A DNA stretch of 64,000 nucleotides, taken from NCBI RefSeq assembly GCF_017104965.1, contig NZ_JAAGPR010000001.1, positions 62,001 through 126,000 on the forward strand. The letters run 5' to 3'. The stretch is from Paraburkholderia sp. Ac-20340 (GTDB lineage Bacteria; Pseudomonadota; Gammaproteobacteria; Burkholderiales; Burkholderiaceae). Made by a program: the position numbers and the translations under genes. Under the pieces are notes generated by a model. That model saw nothing but the letters and a program-made list of their open reading frames with translations, did no database searches and was not told the DNA's origin. This document shows, one piece after another, positions 8,807 to 16,839 of this stretch. The stretch's first letter is position 1. Each line of letters starts with the position of its first letter.

Positions 8807-10036
8807 GTGAATCCAATGAATCCTGTCGATACCCGTCCTGCGTTAGCCAACACTTCCCTTGAATCCGCCGGTGCCTTACCGCTCGCTGGCTTGCTTGCAT
8901 TAACGGCAGCCAGTGCGATTGCGACTGCCAACGAAAGCGTGCCCGCCGGCTTGCTTCCGCAACTTGCTGAAGGTTTTGGCGTGACAGAGGCGTGGGCGGG
9001 GCAACTCGTTACGGCGTGTGCGCTCGGCTCCGGGCTGGCTGCGATTCCGCTCAGTGCCGCTTTGCGCAGCTGGCCGCGACGGCGCGTGCTGATGCTCGTA
9101 CTCGCGGGATTTTTCGTTTGCAATGCGATCACTGCTGTATCGACTTCGTTCGCGCTGACATTGATAGCGCGCCTTACCGTCGGGCTTGCGACCGGCCTCG
9201 CATGGAGTCTGCTCGCAACCTACGCGCGGCGCATGGTCACGCCGGAGCAGCAGGGGCGCGCGCTGGCGATCGCCATGATGGGCATACCTTTCGCGCTTTC
9301 GTTGGGTGTGCCGCTGAGTGCGTTTCTCGGGCCGCGGGTTGGCTGGCGCATCATCTTCGCTAGCATGGCCGCTGCGAGTGTCGTACTGATGGCGTGGTCA
9401 CGCAGGACCTTGCCGGAGTTCAGCGGGCAGAACGACCGGCAAGCGCTGCAGCTTCGCCGGACGCTACGCATCCCAGGCGTGCGTCCTGTCCTGTTCGTGT
9501 TAATGATGTGGATACTGCCGCACTACATCCTCTTCACATACATTGCGCCGTTTCTCGCGTCGCGCGTGCCAGGCGTTCGGCTCGACACGATTCTGCTGTT
9601 GTTTGGCGTCGCCTCCTTGATCGGCATCGGCGTTGTCGGTGTGCTCGTCGATCGGTGGTTGCGCGCGCTGGTGCTCATCGGAATCGGCACCTTCGCCGCA
9701 GTCGCATTGATGTTCGGCCTTTGCGGAAGCTCTGCGGTCGCAATCAGTTTCGGTGTCACTGCGTGGGGATTTTGCTTCGGCGGTCAGCCGACTCTGCTGC
9801 AGACCGCACTCGCCGACGCAGCCGGAGATTCGGCCGATGTCGCGCAAGCAATGCTGGTTACCGTATTCAACCTTAGCTACGCGGGGAGCGGTGCGCTGGG
9901 TGGGGTACTGCTCGCCACGGTTGGGATAGACGTGATTCCGTGGGTGACGTTCGGCATGTTGCTGCTCGGCCTTGCGGTTGCGTGGGGTGCAAAGACACAC
10001 GGTTTTGTGGCGAGACACCAGCGACTCAAACCCTGA
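8807..10036 (+). CDS. MFS transporter, AraJ/drug-exporter-like
   Basis: An inner-membrane carrier of roughly 410 residues with twelve hydrophobic segments. It matches the DHA1 group that includes sugar-efflux and arabinose-type exporters (NESVPAGLLPQLAEGFGVTEAWAGQLVTACALGSGLAAIPL). GTG 8807 has GAGG five bases upstream and is chosen here. ATG 8816 lies nine bases inside, and a GTG at 8777 is open but has no ribosome site. It is divergent from a LysR gene and overlaps the convergent HAD gene by 11 nt at the 3' end. The substrate is unknown. Confidence 0.85.
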   Translation: MNPMNPVDTRPALANTSLESAGALPLAGLLALTAASAIATANESVPAGLLPQLAEGFGVTEAWAGQLVTACALGSGLAAIPLSAALRSWPRRRVLMLVLAGFFVCNAITAVSTSFALTLIARLTVGLATGLAWSLLATYARRMVTPEQQGRALAIAMMGIPFALSLGVPLSAFLGPRVGWRIIFASMAAASVVLMAWSRRTLPEFSGQNDRQALQLRRTLRIPGVRPVLFVLMMWILPHYILFTYIAPFLASRVPGVRLDTILLLFGVASLIGIGVVGVLVDRWLRALVLIGIGTFAAVALMFGLCGSSAVAISFGVTAWGFCFGGQPTLLQTALADAAGDSADVAQAMLVTVFNLSYAGSGALGGVLLATVGIDVIPWVTFGMLLLGLAVAWGAKTHGFVARHQRLKP

Positions 10037-10703
10037 TACCTTCTGTTGTGTGCACCAGTTGCGCCACTTCTCCGATATGTTCCTTTACACAACGTTCGCC
10101 TCTGGCGGACCACTGTTCGCCCGACATCGCGCCGCTTAATACGCCGATAAAACTCACACCAGCGGCCCGCGCAGCATCCGCATCGACAGCATGGTCACCC
10201 ACATACATAGCCGACGCGGCAGGCACGCGAAGATGGGTCAATGCCAGCGCAATCGCGTCGGGGTGCGGTTTGTGGCGATGCACGTCCTCTCCGCCTACGA
10301 TCACGTCAACAAGCGGCCGCAACCGCGCGGCATCCAGGATCGACTCAATGCGATAGCGAAATTTATTCGACACGATCGCCACTTTGATGCCGTGGCCCCG
10401 TAATTTCTCAAACAATCCAGGAACTTCACGATAGATTTTTGTCGATGGCACCATGACTTCATCGGCTCGCTCGACAAACAGACGTGCAAATTCTTCTGCG
10501 CGTTCGATTTCTCCATTGCCGGTCAACGTTTGAAACATCGCCTGCAAGGATAGGCCAATCACCGAGTGGATATTCGCATACTCGACTTCCGTGACGCCCA
10601 TTGTCCGTAACGCGTAGCGCGTACATTCCACGATTCCCGTGGACGAGTCGGCCAGCGTCAGATCGAAGTCGAACATGATGGCTTTGAAGTGTCGACTTTC
10701 CAT
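10026..10703 (-). CDS. HAD-family phosphatase
   Basis: A 225-residue haloacid dehalogenase-like hydrolase. Motif I DFDLT has the nucleophile Asp12 and the acid/base Asp14. A helical cap follows; motif II is at VSNK, motif III lysine at HRHKPHPDA, and motif IV at GDHAVDADAA. It resembles phosphoglycolate phosphatase (Gph/PgpP) proteins, so a small phospho-monoester substrate is likely, but the exact one cannot be stated. GGAG precedes ATG 10703. It stands alone on its strand and its end overlaps the convergent MFS gene. Confidence 0.85.
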   Translation of the reverse strand: MESRHFKAIMFDFDLTLADSSTGIVECTRYALRTMGVTEVEYANIHSVIGLSLQAMFQTLTGNGEIERAEEFARLFVERADEVMVPSTKIYREVPGLFEKLRGHGIKVAIVSNKFRYRIESILDAARLRPLVDVIVGGEDVHRHKPHPDAIALALTHLRVPAASAMYVGDHAVDADAARAAGVSFIGVLSGAMSGEQWSARGERCVKEHIGEVAQLVHTTEGIRV

Positions 10704-10828
10704 TCAAAGGCTCCGGGTTTTTTGCGTGGGAAAGCGAACTGGGCCGATACACGGCGGACGTAAATGTATTCTCTCGAAGGCATGCGCTTGCATCGCTGAG
10801 GCGAGCATCAGCAATGTCAATGTTTGAA

Positions 10829-11143
10829 CTACTCGTCAGACAAAATTTCGTCCATAACGTTATCAACCACGACGGGGCTTTCAAAGTACGTGACGGAAGG
10901 ATCCGCGCCATACGTTTCCCGCGCCAACGCCTTCCAGCTCTCTGTGTACATTGCTTCAGCTTCCGCACGGGAATTCCAGAGATAGACGCCACCACCTGCG
11001 GTTCCGTCCTCGGACAGAACATAGTATTTGCGCAAAAGCCCCGCCACTTCCCGATACTTCGGTGCTGCCTTGAGGAAAAGGCGTCGTGCTTCATCGCGGG
11101 TAACGGGCGTAGGGAACTGAAACGACGTAATGATCGTGATCAT
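10829..11143 (-). CDS. YdhR-like monooxygenase/dabb-fold protein
   Basis: A 104-residue protein matching the YdhR family: an N-terminal beta strand MITIITSFQFPTP, then RDEARRLFLKAAPKYREVAGLLRKYYVL, and GGVYLWNSRAEAEAMYT, typical of the ferredoxin-like dimeric alpha-beta barrel. YdhR-type proteins have been suggested to act as small monooxygenases, but biochemical roles are poorly established. GGAG lies about ten bases before the ATG. It lies 154 nt downstream of leuA on the same strand, separated by a GGCAACG hairpin, so it probably has its own transcript. Confidence 0.75.
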   Translation of the reverse strand: MITIITSFQFPTPVTRDEARRLFLKAAPKYREVAGLLRKYYVLSEDGTAGGGVYLWNSRAEAEAMYTESWKALARETYGADPSVTYFESPVVVDNVMDEILSDE

Positions 11144-11216
11144 CTGAGCACACTCCAGCGATGGTTAGACTCAAACATACAAGCTCGATACGAACGCCGA
11201 AAATGGATGCGTTGAC

Positions 11217-11235
11217 GGCAACGAGAAACGTTGCC
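11217..11235. terminator. Hairpin downstream of leuA
   Basis: GGCAACG-agaaa-CGTTGCC is a perfect 7-bp stem with a 5-nt loop between the leuA stop and the YdhR-like gene. No T-run follows on either strand, so it is a weak terminator candidate or an mRNA 3'-end stabiliser. Confidence 0.3.
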
Positions 11236-11297
11236 GATTCGGCATAAAAGGTCAGCGGTGTTACAGTCGATAGCGCTCGCGCCGCTGCTCAGTATAG

Positions 11298-12977
11298 CTA
11301 TTCAACGATGGATGTTTCCGCTACGGAAAATCGGGCGGCAGCGCTCAAAACGGCCAGAATCGATGCGGTCACAATGTTCGGGTGGATACCCACACCGAAG
11401 CGTGTGCCTGGCAAACCCGACCATGCCGTTTCCACAATGGCCATTGCCGATGCTTGCGCACCGCCGCCAAGACTACGCTCCTCATAACTATCGATCCGCA
11501 ATGGCAAGCCCAGCGCTGCGACGGTTGCGGCAATGGGGCCATTCCCCGCACCGCGCAAGGTCTTAACGGCGCCATCCGGCGTCGCCAGTTCCAGTTCGAT
11601 AGCCTGACCTTCGGGCGCGTCAAATAAGCGATGTCGCCGGTAGGTGAGACGAGCGCCTTCCTGATTCTCGGAAAAGTAGGTTTGCGCGAAGGTGGCCCAG
11701 ATCTGTTCGCTGCTCAATTCCGTCTCGCTGGCATCCGCAAGCGCCTGCACGATCGCACTGAATTCGATTTGCATCCGGCGCGGCATGACCACCCCGTGAT
11801 CCCGCTGGAGAAGAAACGCAATTCCGCCTTTCCCGGACTGACTATTGACACGCACGATGCTGTCATAGGTTCGCCCAATATCATGGGGGTCGATGGGAAG
11901 GTAAGGAACTCGCCACAATGCATGGGCGTCCTGCGCGGCAAAACCTTTGGCAATGGCGTCCTGATGTGAGCCGGAAAATGCGGTAAAGACCAGATCGCCG
12001 ACGTAAGGATGACGCGGGTGAATGGGCAACGCCGTGCATTCTTCGGCAATGCGCGCCACGCCAGCGATATCGGAGAAGTCCAGACCCGGTGCGATGCCCT
12101 GCGTGTACAGATTCAGCGCGAGCGTCACGACATCCAGATTGCCACTGCGTTCGCCATTGCCGAACAGGCAGCCCTCGACCCGTTGTGCGCCCGCAAGCAA
12201 TGCCTGCTCGGCACAGGCCACGCCGGTGCCGCGATCGTTATGCGGGTGTACGGACAGAACAATGTGTTCACGGCGCTCCAGACGACGGTGCATCCATTCG
12301 ATCTGATCGGCGAAGACATTGGGCGTGGAGACCTCGACCGTCGTAGGCAGGTTGATGATCATGGGCCGTTGCGGGCCTGCATCCCACGCCCGGATCGCCG
12401 CATTGCACACCGAGAGCGAAACATCGAGTTCCGCCATACAGAAAGTTTCGGGAGAATACTGAAGCACCCATTCCGTTTCGGGATGTCGTGCCGTGAGTTG
12501 CTTGAGCAAGCCGATGTGATGCTCAACCATGTCGATTATCTGCGGCACGCTCAGACCGAACACAATCTCGCGCCATGCTGGTGCGATGGCGTTGTAGAAA
12601 TGCACGATGACACGCCGCGCACCCTGTACGCTGCGCACCGTTTCCGCGATCAGATCATCACGTAATTGCGTGATGACCATGGGCGTCACGTCTGCAGGTA
12701 TCAGGTCGGCATCGATGAGATGGCGCACGATCTCGAAGTCGGTCCGGGACGCGGAAGGGAAGCCCACTTCGATCTCCTTGAACCCGATACGCACCAGCTC
12801 ATGAAACAGCCGAAGCTTGCGCTCCCTGTTCATCGGTTCAAAGAGCGCCTGATTTCCGTCGCGCAGATCCGTGGATAACCAGATCGGCGCTTCGTTCAAC
12901 GTTCGCGATGGCCACTGGCGATCCGGCATCTCGACGACCGGATACGCGCGATATTTTGTGGAAGGCATTGTCAGCAT
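11298..12977 (-). CDS. leuA: 2-isopropylmalate synthase (long form)
   Basis: A 559-residue enzyme that condenses acetyl-CoA with 2-oxoisovalerate, the first committed step of leucine synthesis. The catalytic start STDLRDGNQAL is at residues 35-45, the metal-binding HPHNDRGTG lies mid-protein, and the C-terminal leucine-sensing regulatory domain follows. The length and the N-terminus MPSTKYRAYPVVEMPDRQWPS fit the LeuA type 2 group. ATG 12977 has GAGG at 12983-12986. An in-frame ATG three codons later is an alternative. It is preceded by a leucine-rich leader peptide and mutually exclusive hairpins, so it is probably controlled by leucine attenuation. Confidence 0.96.
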   Translation of the reverse strand: MLTMPSTKYRAYPVVEMPDRQWPSRTLNEAPIWLSTDLRDGNQALFEPMNRERKLRLFHELVRIGFKEIEVGFPSASRTDFEIVRHLIDADLIPADVTPMVITQLRDDLIAETVRSVQGARRVIVHFYNAIAPAWREIVFGLSVPQIIDMVEHHIGLLKQLTARHPETEWVLQYSPETFCMAELDVSLSVCNAAIRAWDAGPQRPMIINLPTTVEVSTPNVFADQIEWMHRRLERREHIVLSVHPHNDRGTGVACAEQALLAGAQRVEGCLFGNGERSGNLDVVTLALNLYTQGIAPGLDFSDIAGVARIAEECTALPIHPRHPYVGDLVFTAFSGSHQDAIAKGFAAQDAHALWRVPYLPIDPHDIGRTYDSIVRVNSQSGKGGIAFLLQRDHGVVMPRRMQIEFSAIVQALADASETELSSEQIWATFAQTYFSENQEGARLTYRRHRLFDAPEGQAIELELATPDGAVKTLRGAGNGPIAATVAALGLPLRIDSYEERSLGGGAQASAMAIVETAWSGLPGTRFGVGIHPNIVTASILAVLSAAARFSVAETSIVE

Positions 12978-12987
12978 TACGACCTCG

Positions 12988-13060
12988 AAAAGGGAATCAA
13001 CGATGTTCTGATTCCCCTGCTCAAAGGAGGCTGACTGAGGTCGGGGTCAGGGGGAATCAG
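12988..13060 (-). terminator. leuA attenuator: terminator and antiterminator
   Basis: Read on the minus strand, the segment at 13009-13016 (GGGAATCA) pairs perfectly with 12992-12999 (TGATTCCC) across a 9-nt loop, followed by TTTT at 12988-12991: an intrinsic-terminator shape. The same upstream arm, as CAGGGGAATCAG at 13008-13019, can instead pair with CTGATTCCCCCTG at 13048-13060 with one bulged C, which is the antiterminator. The Shine-Dalgarno of leuA is one base past the T-run, so the terminator hairpin might also affect initiation. The stop codon of the leader peptide lies at the antiterminator arm, as expected for ribosome-controlled switching. Confidence 0.7.
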
Positions 13061-13100
13061 GTTGGATCGTGACGCGCGCGAACGCGTACCGACCCCGACC
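13039..13100 (-). promoter_or_regulatory. leuA leader protector (anti-antiterminator) hairpin
   Basis: GGTCGGGGTC (plus strand 13091-13100, read on minus), six bases after the last Leu codon of the leader, is perfectly complementary over 10 bp to GACCCCGACC (13039-13048). When formed, it would enclose the antiterminator arm in its loop and favour the terminator. A ribosome stalled at the Leu codons would cover its 5' arm. Confidence 0.6.
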
Positions 13101-13148
13101 GGGAGGCAGGGCTAGTAGCAGTCGCGAGGCGGAAGAAGCGGTGCGCAT
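13047..13148 (-). CDS. leuL: leu operon leader peptide
   Basis: A 33-codon open frame, MRTASSASRLLLALPPGRGR and then 13 further residues, located 69 nt upstream of leuA. Codons 10-14 read CTG CTA CTA GCC CTG: four leucines in five codons, two of them CTA, which is rare in such high-GC genomes. The stop codon falls at the antiterminator arm, and complementary segments follow at the positions needed for attenuation. The frame has no strong Shine-Dalgarno, which is the weakest point. I infer that it is a regulatory peptide whose translation measures leucyl-tRNA supply. Confidence 0.72.
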   Translation of the reverse strand: MRTASSASRLLLALPPGRGRYAFARVTIQPDSP

Positions 13149-13191
13149 GAATAGATCGAGCAAAGCAGCGGTGTCGGCCTCACTATACGGT

Positions 13192-13197
13192 TGACCT
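13192..13197 (-). promoter_or_regulatory. Candidate -10 element for the leuA leader transcript
   Basis: Read on the minus strand the bases give TATAGT, a good sigma-70 -10 match, placed 44 nt before the leader-peptide ATG. The corresponding -35 region is poor, so the assignment is tentative. Confidence 0.35.
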
Positions 13198-13202
13198 GCT
13201 TC

Positions 13203-13224
13203 GTCCATCTACATAAAAATGGAC
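13203..13224. promoter_or_regulatory. GTCCAT-N10-ATGGAC dyad at the AraC gene start
   Basis: Perfect 6-bp inverted arms separated by ten bases overlap the first possible ATG of the AraC-family gene and lie just upstream of the leuA leader promoter. A third ATGGAC follows at 13240. It is a possible autoregulatory site. If occupied, the true start is more likely one of the downstream ATGs. Confidence 0.3.
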
Positions 13225-14058
13225 AGTCTTTTTACTTGGATGGACACCATGGTTGCGACTGCCGCGACGACAGACCGCAAACTGCTAGATCTGACCGATC
13301 TCGAAGCCTCTGCCTTGGCCGTGGTGGGTATCGTTGCGCGCTACGAGGCGGGGCAGGTCGTGCCGGAGCACCGGCATCGCCGCGGGCACCTGATCTATGC
13401 CGCCGAAGGCGTTCTGCGAATCGAAGCGGCAACGGGCCGTTGGCTGGTACCGCCAACGGCGGCAGTCTGGCTGCGACCCGAGACGCCTCATCGGCTGATC
13501 ATGCCGGCTTCGGTTCAGGCGCAGGGCATCTATATTCGCGAAGACGTTGCACGGGATCTGCCCTTCGAGGAGGGTGTCCTCCATGTTTCGCCATTGCTGC
13601 GGGAATTGATCAACGCCGTCACGCATCTTGAGGATCAGCACACGCAATCGAGACGCAGCGCGCTGCTGGGTGATTTACTTGTAGAGGAATTGCGTTCCCA
13701 GCCGCGTCTTCCCTTTCATTTGCCCTGGCCTGTGGATGCCGAAATGCAGCAGGTTTGCCAGGCGCTAGCTCACGATCCAGGCGACCCGACTACGGCCGAG
13801 ATTTGGGCGGCTCAGCTTGCTATGAGCACGAAGACATTTCATCGCCGCTTTCAGCGAAGCACCGGTGTGACATTCGGAAAATGGCGTCAGCAGATGCGCC
13901 TGATGTCTTCGCTGGCGATGCTGCTACAGGGAACGCCGATCACCCGGGTCGCTTTGAGTAGCGGCTATGAGAGCCACAGCGCGTATGCCACGTCTTTCAA
14001 AAAGCAGTTTGGATGTTCGCCATCGGCATTTGTCGTTGCAAGTGAAACGGGAGTTTAG
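13219..14058 (+). CDS. AraC-family regulator with cupin N-terminus
   Basis: Up to 279 residues. The N-terminal cupin-type sensor (VVPEHRHRRGHLIYAAEGVLRIE, then PETPHRL) binds the ligand in this family. The C-terminal double HTH of about 100 residues includes LAMSTKTFHRRFQRSTGVTFGKWRQQMRL and the second helix-turn-helix ITRVALSSGYESHSAYATSF. The start is uncertain: ATG 13219, 13240 and 13249 are in frame, none with a strong ribosome site. It is divergent from the leuA leader, but nothing shows that it controls leuA. The target is unknown. Confidence 0.88.
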   Translation: MDSLFTWMDTMVATAATTDRKLLDLTDLEASALAVVGIVARYEAGQVVPEHRHRRGHLIYAAEGVLRIEAATGRWLVPPTAAVWLRPETPHRLIMPASVQAQGIYIREDVARDLPFEEGVLHVSPLLRELINAVTHLEDQHTQSRRSALLGDLLVEELRSQPRLPFHLPWPVDAEMQQVCQALAHDPGDPTTAEIWAAQLAMSTKTFHRRFQRSTGVTFGKWRQQMRLMSSLAMLLQGTPITRVALSSGYESHSAYATSFKKQFGCSPSAFVVASETGV

Positions 14059-14138
14059 CTCTCGTTGGGGGCGTTGATTGTTGGGTGTGGCATTCGCGGA
14101 AGTGGTCATTGTCAAGCGCATTACTGCATCACAGGCGC

Positions 14139-15374
14139 TCAAAACTTGTGCCGCATGCCCACACGCAACGCGACCTGCTTATCGGTCGATGAGGGCGTGA
14201 GGCCGGTTATTTGTGCAACGGGACTGCCGCCCGTCGAGTCGACGCCGCTCGCTTTTTCGTAGACGGCGATCGTGTACAGATCCGTTCGCTTCGACAGGAA
14301 CCAGTCGAGTCCGGCGCTAAAGAGATGGTAGTTGGCGCCTTCCTTGCCGCCCGCGCCACCGTTGCGCGTGTAGTCGTATGCAGTGCCCGCGAGCAGGGAT
14401 GGTGTGATCTGGTATTGCAGGTTCACTTCGATGTTGTTGAAGGCGGCCGTGCCCGCGTAGTGCAGTGGATTCGGACCAGCAGCAGAACCCAGTTTGTCGA
14501 AGCGCGTATTCGAATACGCAATGTTCGTATTCAGTGCGCCAAGCGTCAAACCAACACCGGCCGCGGCGATCTCCAGACGGTTTGCCGATGCGTAGCCCGC
14601 GAAGACCGGATTCGATTCAGGAGTGGTTGCGCTACCGAAGCTGCCCAGGTTGTTGCTCGTAGCAGACCCGGCATTCGGATTCGCACCGAAAAACGAGAGA
14701 TTCGGGTTGCTGATATTGAGGTAAGCCGCGCCCGCGGAAAATGGCCCGGCAGCGTACGACGCGCCTGCGCCCCAGATCGAGTTCTGTGCAAAGGAACCGG
14801 CAACGCCGCCAAGACCCAGAATCGCTTCAACGGTAAGTCCGTTCCAGGTGCCGCTGCGGAACTTGATCGAATTGTTGATGCGTCGGGTGTTCTGGGCGTT
14901 ATCGAGGTCGCCGGGGTGCGCCGTCATATAACCGCCCCATTGTGGCGACGCGAGGTATGAGCGGAACAGATCCACTACGGGATCGTATTGGCGCCCAAGC
15001 GTTACAGTGCCGAGATCACTTTTGATACCGACCCAGGTCTGGCGTCCGAACATTGCGCCGCCCTGGTTGAGGGCACCATTGTTGCTGTAGAAGCCGTTTT
15101 CCAGGAGAAATATCGCCTTCATGCCATTGCCCAGGTCTTCCGATCCCGTGATGCCCCAGCGGCTGCCTTGCAGGCCAGCCGAGCCACCTTCAATCATGGC
15201 AATCTGATGACCTCCGGTAAAACCGTTGGCGGTTTTACCCTTCTGGATATTATTCGTGTAGTTGACGCCGCTGTCGATCACGCCGTACAACGTGACGTTG
15301 CTTTGAGCATGGCTCGCAGTCGAATACATCATGCTAATTGTAAGGATGCCAAAATAATTAACTGACTTCTTCAT
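14139..15374 (-). CDS. Outer-membrane porin (general trimeric type)
   Basis: A 411-residue beta-barrel porin. A signal peptide ends at SHAQ, followed by SNVTLYGVIDSGVNYTNN, the standard opening of beta-proteobacterial OpcP/OmpC-like porins. The PEFGR-like loop region is represented by GRQTWVGIKSDLGTVTLGRQYDPV, and the C-terminus ends VGMRHKF with the terminal aromatic residue recognised by the BAM machinery. GGAGACATCG precedes the ATG. It is the last gene of a minus-strand set lactonase-MFS-porin (gaps 68 and 65 nt), so it probably admits the same substrate that the MFS carrier imports. Confidence 0.93.
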   Translation of the reverse strand: MKKSVNYFGILTISMMYSTASHAQSNVTLYGVIDSGVNYTNNIQKGKTANGFTGGHQIAMIEGGSAGLQGSRWGITGSEDLGNGMKAIFLLENGFYSNNGALNQGGAMFGRQTWVGIKSDLGTVTLGRQYDPVVDLFRSYLASPQWGGYMTAHPGDLDNAQNTRRINNSIKFRSGTWNGLTVEAILGLGGVAGSFAQNSIWGAGASYAAGPFSAGAAYLNISNPNLSFFGANPNAGSATSNNLGSFGSATTPESNPVFAGYASANRLEIAAAGVGLTLGALNTNIAYSNTRFDKLGSAAGPNPLHYAGTAAFNNIEVNLQYQITPSLLAGTAYDYTRNGGAGGKEGANYHLFSAGLDWFLSKRTDLYTIAVYEKASGVDSTGGSPVAQITGLTPSSTDKQVALRVGMRHKF

Positions 15375-15439
15375 TTGCGATGTCTCCGGGATATAGGTTG
15401 TTTTATCGGCGCTTCTATACGAAGCGCCGTCGATGCAGT

Positions 15440-16771
15440 CTAGCGATTTGCCTGTTGACCCGATGCCACCGGATCGGCCCCATCGGCCTGTTCAGACAGA
15501 CGCAGGAAAAACGTCATCAGGAAGGCGAGCACGAGCAGGCCAGCGAGAAACAAAAGACCTGGCGTGGCGCTCGCGCCAGAGCCCTTGATATAGCCGATCG
15601 CGAATGGCCCCACGAAGCCGCCGAGGTTACCGATCGAGTTGATTACGGCGATGGAAATGGCCGCTGTCGAGCGCGAAAGGAACAGGGTCGGGAGCGCCCA
15701 GAATGGGGATTTGAATGCGTAGAGACCAGCGAGGCTCAGGCTGATCATCGAGATCGACACATAAGGGTTGGTCGAAACACCCGCCCCAAGCAATGCCAGT
15801 GCAGCAACGCCCAGCGGTACCGCCGAATGCAGGCGTCGTTCGTTGCGGTGGTCGGAATGTCTGGACCACAGGACCATGACGATCGTCGCGAAGATATACG
15901 GCACCATCGCAATCAGGCCAATCTGGGTATGCGTGAGCGCGCTCGAAAATCCCTTGATGATCTGGGGCATCCAGTAACCCACCCCGAGGCTGCCGCACTG
16001 GTACACAAAGTAAATGAACGCGAGATACAGCACTTTGGGGTTAGCCATTGCCTTGAGCGAACCGAAGTGTCGCGCGTTGGGCCGCGCGCGGGCGTCGGCG
16101 GCAAGTTGGCCTTGCAGCCATTCACGCTCGGCGGGTGTGAGCCATTTCGCGTCGGCCGGCCGGTCGCTAAGGAACAGGAAGCAGACAATGCCGCCGATGA
16201 CAGCCGGTGCGCCCTCCAGCACCAGCATCCAGCGCCAGCCGCTCCATTCGAACCAGTGCACGTGATCCATGATCCACGTGCTCAGGGGCGCGCCCACGAT
16301 ATACGAAACTGGAATCGCGGCTGTAAACAGCGCAACCGTGGTGGCCAGTTCCCTGGCACGGAACCAGTAGGTCAGATAGACGATGATGCCAGGGAAAAAG
16401 CCCGCTTCGGCAACGCCCAGCAGAAAGCGCACGATATAAAGCTGCGTAGCGGTATGCACGAAGGCAGAGACGACCGAGATCGCGCCCCATGTCACGAGAA
16501 TCCGTGCAATCCAGACACGCGCACCAAACTTCGAGAGCATGAAATTGCTTGGGACTTCGAACAAAAAATAGCCGATAAAGAAAATGCCCGAAACGAAGCC
16601 GAACGCCTCGCTGCTCAGTGCCAGCTCCCGGTTCATCTGAAGCGCCGCATAGCCGATATTGGCGCGGTCGAGGTAGGAAATGATGTACAGCACGAACACG
16701 AACGGGATGATGCGCCAGGCGATCTTGCGCACGACGGCGCGTTCGTCGAGGGTAGCAATGGGGGAATGCAT
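15440..16771 (-). CDS. MFS transporter, anion:cation symporter (ACS) family
   Basis: A 443-residue, 12-TM inner-membrane carrier. RKIAWRIIPFVFVLYIISYLDRANIGYAAL is the hallmark N-terminus of the ACS family (phthalate, tartrate, hexuronate and other organic-anion importers), with GYFLFEVPSN and GVAEAGFFPGIIVYLTYWF further on. TGGAGACAT precedes the ATG. It is placed between lactonase and porin genes on one strand and opposite an aconitase gene. The substrate is therefore inferred to be an organic acid, possibly a tricarboxylate or a lactone-derived acid. Confidence 0.92.
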   Translation of the reverse strand: MHSPIATLDERAVVRKIAWRIIPFVFVLYIISYLDRANIGYAALQMNRELALSSEAFGFVSGIFFIGYFLFEVPSNFMLSKFGARVWIARILVTWGAISVVSAFVHTATQLYIVRFLLGVAEAGFFPGIIVYLTYWFRARELATTVALFTAAIPVSYIVGAPLSTWIMDHVHWFEWSGWRWMLVLEGAPAVIGGIVCFLFLSDRPADAKWLTPAEREWLQGQLAADARARPNARHFGSLKAMANPKVLYLAFIYFVYQCGSLGVGYWMPQIIKGFSSALTHTQIGLIAMVPYIFATIVMVLWSRHSDHRNERRLHSAVPLGVAALALLGAGVSTNPYVSISMISLSLAGLYAFKSPFWALPTLFLSRSTAAISIAVINSIGNLGGFVGPFAIGYIKGSGASATPGLLFLAGLLVLAFLMTFFLRLSEQADGADPVASGQQANR

Positions 16772-16839
16772 ATGTCTCCAGCGGCGGGGATTACCCGCCG
16801 CGTGCCTCTGAAAAGCGGAATGACGTTAGGGGCGTCTGA

